Source of the DNA: a bacterium
GTDB lineage: Bacteria; Pseudomonadota; Alphaproteobacteria; Acetobacterales; Acetobacteraceae
Length of the DNA stretch: 64,000 nucleotides
Direction of reading: 5' to 3'
NCBI GenBank assembly: GCA_026224825.1
Contig: JAMFRO010000005.1
Coordinates: forward strand, 17,051-81,050
In this document: piece by piece, positions 60,001 to 64,000 of the stretch
How the letters are laid out: every line of letters starts with the position of its first letter
Numbering within the stretch: the first letter of the stretch is position 1
Program-made: the position numbers and the translations under genes
Notes under the pieces: model-generated
What the model saw: only the letters and a program-made list of their open reading frames with translations
Database searches by the model: none
What the model was told of the DNA's origin: nothing

Positions 60001-62009
60001 CCGTGGCGTGGTCGCTGCAGGCCGCGGGCAGCGGCACGGCGGAGATGCTGGTGCGCGATCCGGTGGTGATGATGCCGGGCCTGCCACGGTTTTTATCGAC
60101 AGGCGATCAGGCGGATCTACCGGTCACGCTGACCAATATTTCTGGTCCCGCGGGCGACTATACATTGCAGGTGAAGACGCAGGGGCTGACCCTGGCAACA
60201 GCCGCACCTTCAACATTCACCCTGGATAAGGCAGCGGAAACGACCATCCGCATACCGGTCACGGCGGGTGTGCCGGGTGTTGCGCAGTTGGAGCTTGTTC
60301 TTACCAACGCGGCAGGGCTCAAGATCGACCGCTCCTTCGCCTTTTCAATCCGCGCGGCGCATCCGCCGGCATTCTTGAGCCTGTTCGGTGCCATCAAGCC
60401 AGGTGCTGCCATCTCCTTGCCTGACGCGGTCAAAACATCCGGCGCCAAGGATGGCACACTGCGTTTTGCCGCCACGGGTTTTCCGGGGCTGGATACGGGC
60501 ATGCTGCTCGGCGCATTGGCCAAGGATACCGATAATACCGACACAGTCTCGCAAGTCTCGCGCGCCTTTCCGCTGCTGGACCCGGCAATGGCCGCCTCCT
60601 ACCCCGGCGGCACGGCAGCAGCGAAAACCGCCATTGCATCGGCCATCACCACCGTCGTCAACCGCCAGGCCATGACCGGCGATATCGGCGAATGGTCGTT
60701 CAGCGATGCCGGCGGGTTCAACGATTGGGTGACCGATTACGCGATGGATTTCCTGTTCTCGGCACATGCGGCCGGGTATGATGTGCCGCAGGTGGTGCTC
60801 GATCGTTCGGCCAGTTGGCTGCGCGCGGAAGCCGGCAATCTGACGCAGGTGGTGGCGGATCAGAACAACGCCTATGGGTCGGAAACCCCGGCGCCGTTTT
60901 CCTCCTTTGCCTATACGCAATGGCTCCTGGCCAGAACCGGAAGGGCGGATATAGGCGCCTTGCGTGTGGTGGCTGACGGGCTAGGCGAAGCGCAAAGCCC
61001 GGATAAAAAGCCGCTGGTGTTCTGGGGCGGCAGCAATACGCCGGCGCATCTGGCGGCGGCAGGCGATCTGGCAAAACTTGCGCTGGCCTTGCAACTGGCG
61101 GGCGATCCGGACCGCGCGGCGCATGTTCTCGCACTGGCCGGCCGCGTCATCGGCACGCAGGGCCAAAACGTCTGGGCAGCGAGTTTCTGGTGGTCAAATA
61201 ATCAGGATGTCGCGATCTTCCTCTACGCCGCGGCGGCGCTGCACAGCCAGGAAGAATTCACCAATGCCGCCGTGCATCTGGACCCCGCCGCGCTGATACG
61301 TGACGATGACGACGACGCGATCTCCTGGCTATTACGCGCAGCCTCGGTGTACGAACAGAAAGCCGGCGCGCCGATAAAAATCTTGTTTGCGGGCAAGGGG
61401 CAAACAGTGCCGCTGCCTGGGGCGGTTGACCTATCCTGGGCTGCGGCGCTGCAGGGCCAGCCGGTAAAGATAGTGAGCGGCGCAGGCTATTATGCGCTCA
61501 CCGCACAATATGTTCCGGCTGCACCGGCGGCAGCCTTCGCGCATGGCATGGTGCTGCAAGTGGCCTATGCCGATCTCGCCGGCAAGCCTGTGAATTTGAG
61601 TGCTCTGCACCAGGGACAGGAGGTTGCTGTGACGATCTCCGGCGTGGTGCCGGGTGCTGCCCTCGGCTCGCTGCACATCGTGGCATTGTTGCCGGGCTGT
61701 TTCAGCATTGAAAAATCCATGCCGGGGCCCTCGCTATATCCCAAACCACTATCAACCCCGGAAAGCTACAGCTCGGATGTCGACCGCTTTCTGGCCACGG
61801 TGCAGCTTGGCGTGCCGGCATGGGCGGGCAATGACGAAGCTGCGGGCAGCACGGCCGGCACGCTGCCGCCGGGGCATTTCGCGGTGGCGTATCTGGCCAA
61901 GGTCACCACGGCGGGCACGTTCACTCTGCCGGAGGTAACGGTGCGCGACCGGCTGCATCCGGCCGTCAACGCTTCATCCGGCAGCCAGATGATCACCGTC
62001 CTGCCGTGA
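57075..62009 (+). CDS. Bacterial alpha-2-macroglobulin (YfhM-like), thioester-lacking
   Basis: About 1,644 residues, periplasmic, starting at GTG 57075, which has a perfect GGAGG ribosome site and is followed by a signal peptide ending APAWA-DG; longer frames from 56925 lack this logic. MG domains follow, including the bait-region/MG2 block RQNDAFIFAERGIYRPGETV, and the C-terminal TED-like domain (ends near residue 1500). At the place where the reactive thioester (CxEQ) sits in YfhM the sequence reads TVSQVSRAFPLL, so no thioester can form. Such proteins trap or inhibit proteases and are usually next to PBP1C. It overlaps the pbpC start by four bases (62006-62009). Confidence 0.88.
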   Translation: MRRASVSIFVACLTGASAPAWADGLTVDSNFIDTSNQTPTLCVHFTEPLKPGLDAHYEDYVKVDHFSGIVTQVSGDNLCIGGVPYAKHYTVSLLAGLPAQNGDTLASDAKVEFAPGDRPPLVAIAGNGLYLAKRSAAGLAITSVNIHKLAIHVLRLNDLNAIQDFAVSQNSNVFDTAQQSLWGYNLSNLASGQAGVIWSGTMAVDAKPDTAVQTLFPIAAAIGQSGDRMAAKPGVYLVVAEDAAKAAPAGFWNGTLNQNDQNTFTGQNYPAHWVIVTDLGLTALSGDDGLHIGVRSVSSAATVPGVRLDLISQGGDVLTSVTTDASGNAVIPKPLTDGRLANAPLAIAAYGADGDFSYLALDRAAFDLSDRGVTGREAPRQNDAFIFAERGIYRPGETVQAVVLLRDANGNALPGQKLSLGLVRADTVQVETVTAVTDEAGGAVVPIPLPQNALHGQWTIQAMIDPTLPSIGQLNIDVENFQPADLRVDATGAPAFAATGTALKLQAAGNYLYGAPAAGLKVQAKLTITTDDAPVHGVSGYQFGLLNDTPADVANDIPLGAADAQGRITLQTNVPALPVTTQPLRARIGIGYLEPSGTVTAAEQIIKLSTTPDLIGIKPLFQRGTVNSGALAVFDIAAFNPVAAKIVAAGLQFRIVRTDTVYDWVGSSGSWSWKSYTVDHPVELGTLELDAGKPAEFTRSLADGNYTLIISDPKTGAATSVAFSVGWSGIGTTAAIPDTLSLTTDHSMLTPGGTAMVKVTGPFAGVADIYVANNRVYGEQQITVPTGGATASITATPDWNGGAYVIADLHRGSAEAPGHASVRAIGLGWIGLDAAPHTLGVQVQAPAQILPRTHQVITVKISNIAAGQKVHLVLDAVDEGILGLTKYRTPDPAGWFWGQRKLGVEIRDIFGALLNDQGEAGSIQQGGDEGAGGPRLPMQSTKLFAMATADLTVGPDGTVQVPLDVPDFEGQARLSAVAWSLQAAGSGTAEMLVRDPVVMMPGLPRFLSTGDQADLPVTLTNISGPAGDYTLQVKTQGLTLATAAPSTFTLDKAAETTIRIPVTAGVPGVAQLELVLTNAAGLKIDRSFAFSIRAAHPPAFLSLFGAIKPGAAISLPDAVKTSGAKDGTLRFAATGFPGLDTGMLLGALAKDTDNTDTVSQVSRAFPLLDPAMAASYPGGTAAAKTAIASAITTVVNRQAMTGDIGEWSFSDAGGFNDWVTDYAMDFLFSAHAAGYDVPQVVLDRSASWLRAEAGNLTQVVADQNNAYGSETPAPFSSFAYTQWLLARTGRADIGALRVVADGLGEAQSPDKKPLVFWGGSNTPAHLAAAGDLAKLALALQLAGDPDRAAHVLALAGRVIGTQGQNVWAASFWWSNNQDVAIFLYAAAALHSQEEFTNAAVHLDPAALIRDDDDDAISWLLRAASVYEQKAGAPIKILFAGKGQTVPLPGAVDLSWAAALQGQPVKIVSGAGYYALTAQYVPAAPAAAFAHGMVLQVAYADLAGKPVNLSALHQGQEVAVTISGVVPGAALGSLHIVALLPGCFSIEKSMPGPSLYPKPLSTPESYSSDVDRFLATVQLGVPAWAGNDEAAGSTAGTLPPGHFAVAYLAKVTTAGTFTLPEVTVRDRLHPAVNASSGSQMITVLP

Positions 62010-63979
62010 AACGCACGGCGGTGTGTATTCTGGCGGTATTGCTCGCCACCGCCGCGCTGGACCGCGCCTTTCCGCCGGACCTCGGCAAATACCACGACAC
62101 CGGCCTGCTGGTGCTGGCGGTGGATGGCAGACCTATTGCAGCGCTTGGCAGTGCGGATCATTTCTGGCGTCTGCAAACACAAGCGAGCGATGTCGACCCG
62201 CATTTCATAAACACGTTGATTGCCACAGAGGACAAACATTTCTGGCTGACCCCGGGCGTGGACCCGGCAGCGCTGATCCGTGCCGCCGCCGAGGATGTGC
62301 GAGCTGGCCGCATCGTATCCGGCGGCTCCTCGATCACCATGCAGCTGGCCCGGCTGCTTACGCCGCATGCACATACGCCATGGGGCAAAATGGTGGAGAT
62401 TCTGCGCGCCCTGCAGCTGAGCGCGCATTATTCCAAGCCGCAAATTCTGGCGATGTATCTGACGCTGGCCCCGTATGGCGGCAACATCGAAGGGGTGCAG
62501 GCAGCATCCTGGCTGTATTTCGGGCATAGCGCCGCGCATTTGAGCCAGCCGGAAATCGCTCTGCTGGTGGCTTTACCGCGCCGGCCAGAGGCTTTGCGGC
62601 CGGACCGGCATCCGGCGGCAGCGGTGCAAGCGGTGAACCGTATCTATGCGGAGCAGAAACTGGGCCCGCCGCCCGAGGTGTTGGTGGGAGCGATTACGCG
62701 CCGGGTGTTTCCGGCTGATGCGCCGTATCTGGCGCAACATCTAAGGGCGCTCGGCGTCCGCGGCATGGTGGTTTCTGCCATCGATGCCGAGCTGCAAGCG
62801 CAGATTTCGCATATCGCCAGCACGGCCGCGGCGGGTTTCGGCAATGGCACCGACGTGGCGGTCTTGCTAATCCGCAACAATGGTGCCGATGTCGCGGCCT
62901 ATGTCGGCGGTGCCGGTACAGATCGCCCTGACGGGTATGAGGATATGATCCAGGCCATACGCTCGCCAGGCTCAACGCTGAAGCCGTTTATTTATGGCAT
63001 GGCGTTCGATCGGAATATCGTGACGCCGGCCACATTGATCGACGATACGCCGATTGCCAACGCAACCTATGACCCCGCCAACTTCGACCGTGCCTGGCAT
63101 GGGGTGGTGCCAGTCGCGGTGGCACTACAGCAATCGTATAATCTGCCGGCCGTGAAGGTTTTACAGGCTGTGGGGCCGCTGGCGGTGGTCAGCATGCTGC
63201 GCCATGCCGGCATGGCTCTGGTATTGCCTCCGGCGGATAATCACCCCTCGCTGGCAATTGCGCTGGGCGGCGTCGGCGTACGGCTGAATGATTTATGCGC
63301 GCTCTATGCCGGGCTGGTGCAAGGCGACAAGCCGTTGCGGTTGCGGCTGCTCCGCACGGACCCGCCAGTGGCGCAGGCGCCGGTGATGACGACGCAATCG
63401 GCGCAGGACATACTGGCCATTCTGGAAGGCCTGCCGCCGCCGGATGGTACATCCGGCTTCGGCGGCCGCGCGGTGGCCTATAAAACCGGCACAAGCTACG
63501 GCTTCCGGGATGCTTGGAGCATCGGTGTTTCCGGCGATTGGACTGTGGGGGTATGGGTGGGGCGCCCGGATGGCACGCCGCGTCCTGGCTCCTTTGGCTT
63601 GAATACGGCGGCACCGCTGATGGCCGAGGTGTTCTCGCTCCTGCCGCCCGACCAGGGGGCCATGCCGCTGCCCATGGTGGCGGTGGCGCCGCCGGTGGAT
63701 GCCGCCCCTGCCCTGATGCATTTCAACGCAAGTTCAAGCGCCGAGAGCTCGCCGCAGATCGTGTTTCCACCACCGGGGGCTGCGATTGAGCTGGATGCCG
63801 GCGCACCTGTGGCGTTGCAGGCGACTGGCGGCGCCCCACCCTACCGTTGGATCGTCGACGGCGCAGAGCTCCCCCTGTCAACGGCGGCGGAAAAATGTGC
63901 CAGATGGCGGCGCAATAGTGTACCAGTCGGGTTGATTAAAAAGGGCATGGCCGCCCCTGTTGATCGATCCGCGGTGTGA
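62006..63979 (+). CDS. pbpC: Penicillin-binding protein 1C, 3' end replaced by an insertion sequence
   Basis: A class A PBP. The glycosyltransferase domain has TEDKHFWLTPGVDP and GGSSITMQLARLL; the transpeptidase domain has SPGSTLKPF with the catalytic Ser323 and Lys326, QSYNLP and KTGTSYG. The C-terminal BiPBP_C domain begins GGAPPYRWIVDG and then stops being PBP-like at about residue 623, where an insertion-sequence end (TGTCAACGG at 63876) starts. The last 34 codons are element sequence. The truncation removes most of the C-terminal domain; the catalytic domains are complete, so activity may remain. It follows the macroglobulin gene with a four-base overlap. Confidence 0.92.
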   Translation: MKRTAVCILAVLLATAALDRAFPPDLGKYHDTGLLVLAVDGRPIAALGSADHFWRLQTQASDVDPHFINTLIATEDKHFWLTPGVDPAALIRAAAEDVRAGRIVSGGSSITMQLARLLTPHAHTPWGKMVEILRALQLSAHYSKPQILAMYLTLAPYGGNIEGVQAASWLYFGHSAAHLSQPEIALLVALPRRPEALRPDRHPAAAVQAVNRIYAEQKLGPPPEVLVGAITRRVFPADAPYLAQHLRALGVRGMVVSAIDAELQAQISHIASTAAAGFGNGTDVAVLLIRNNGADVAAYVGGAGTDRPDGYEDMIQAIRSPGSTLKPFIYGMAFDRNIVTPATLIDDTPIANATYDPANFDRAWHGVVPVAVALQQSYNLPAVKVLQAVGPLAVVSMLRHAGMALVLPPADNHPSLAIALGGVGVRLNDLCALYAGLVQGDKPLRLRLLRTDPPVAQAPVMTTQSAQDILAILEGLPPPDGTSGFGGRAVAYKTGTSYGFRDAWSIGVSGDWTVGVWVGRPDGTPRPGSFGLNTAAPLMAEVFSLLPPDQGAMPLPMVAVAPPVDAAPALMHFNASSSAESSPQIVFPPPGAAIELDAGAPVALQATGGAPPYRWIVDGAELPLSTAAEKCARWRRNSVPVGLIKKGMAAPVDRSAV

Positions 63980-64000
63980 GCCGCACGGAGCGTAGCGGAG
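63876..64000 (+). mobile_element. Left end of an insertion sequence (IS21-like), continues past the window
   Basis: From TGTCAACGGCGG at 63876 onward the sequence no longer fits pbpC. It carries repeated GTGCCA/GTGTACCA-type boxes (AAATGTGCCAGATGG, AGTGTACCAGTCGGG), as in the ends of IS21-family elements, where the transposase binds repeated sites. No transposase gene is inside the window. The family name is tentative. Confidence 0.6.

Overview
The window is a gene-dense, high-GC bacterial chromosome segment, most likely from an alphaproteobacterium. The Acetobacteraceae (Acidocella/Acidiphilium-like) are my best guess. This rests on the giant glycine-rich protein with a C-terminal Hint domain, the RpoE-ChrR (ECF11) stress locus with alphaproteobacterial-type promoters, and the overall gene style. 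It is an inference from gene content, not a measured phylogeny. No rRNA, tRNA or CRISPR array was recognised.

Region 1 (1-22765) looks like a catabolic or modification island for an unidentified organic substrate. It holds six short-chain dehydrogenases (SDRs), two SDR/SnoaL-like pairs, two VOC-fold proteins, a TauD-type dioxygenase, a zinc alcohol dehydrogenase, a xylose-isomerase-like TIM barrel, three alpha/beta hydrolases or esterases counting the one beside eutBC, a sulfotransferase, a cupin, an MFS transporter and a DUF1214 protein cut by the left edge. Embedded in it are ethanolamine ammonia-lyase (eutBC) without its usual accessory genes, and a LuxE/LuxC-like fatty-acid-reductase pair with no luciferase. 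A TetR and a LysR regulator sit inside the island.

Region 2 (22763-28133) holds a 106-bp dispersed repeat, a second TetR regulator, and a divergent ~1,500-residue Hint-domain surface protein built from repeated modules. Two clean palindromes lie between regulator and target. Region 3 (28134-35477) has an ABC-F ATPase and a surface-polysaccharide patch of three glycosyltransferases plus a DUF1796 protein. Part of this patch is clearly AT-richer than its neighbours. Region 4 (35481-42721) has a GntR regulator, acnD-prpF of the 2-methylcitrate cycle, an MscS channel, the second copy of the dispersed repeat, and asd.

Region 5 (42786-50958) is a divergent pair of operons headed by the ECF sigma factor RpoE with its zinc anti-sigma factor ChrR on one side and a flavin amine-oxidase-like protein on the other. 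The 95-bp space between them carries two exact copies of a TGATCC-N18-TATAAG promoter in mirror image. The operons encode two cyclopropane-synthase-like methyltransferases, DUF1365, DUF1295, DUF2177 and an esterase. This is an envelope-lipid modification regulon of the kind known for singlet-oxygen stress.

Region 6 (50980-64000) holds a large unknown membrane protein, an orphan RHH antitoxin next to a nonsense-mutated PIN toxin, about 0.9 kb of debris, a cytochrome P450 with its ferredoxin, and a bacterial alpha-2-macroglobulin / PBP1C pair. The PBP1C 3' end is cut by an insertion sequence that runs off the right edge.
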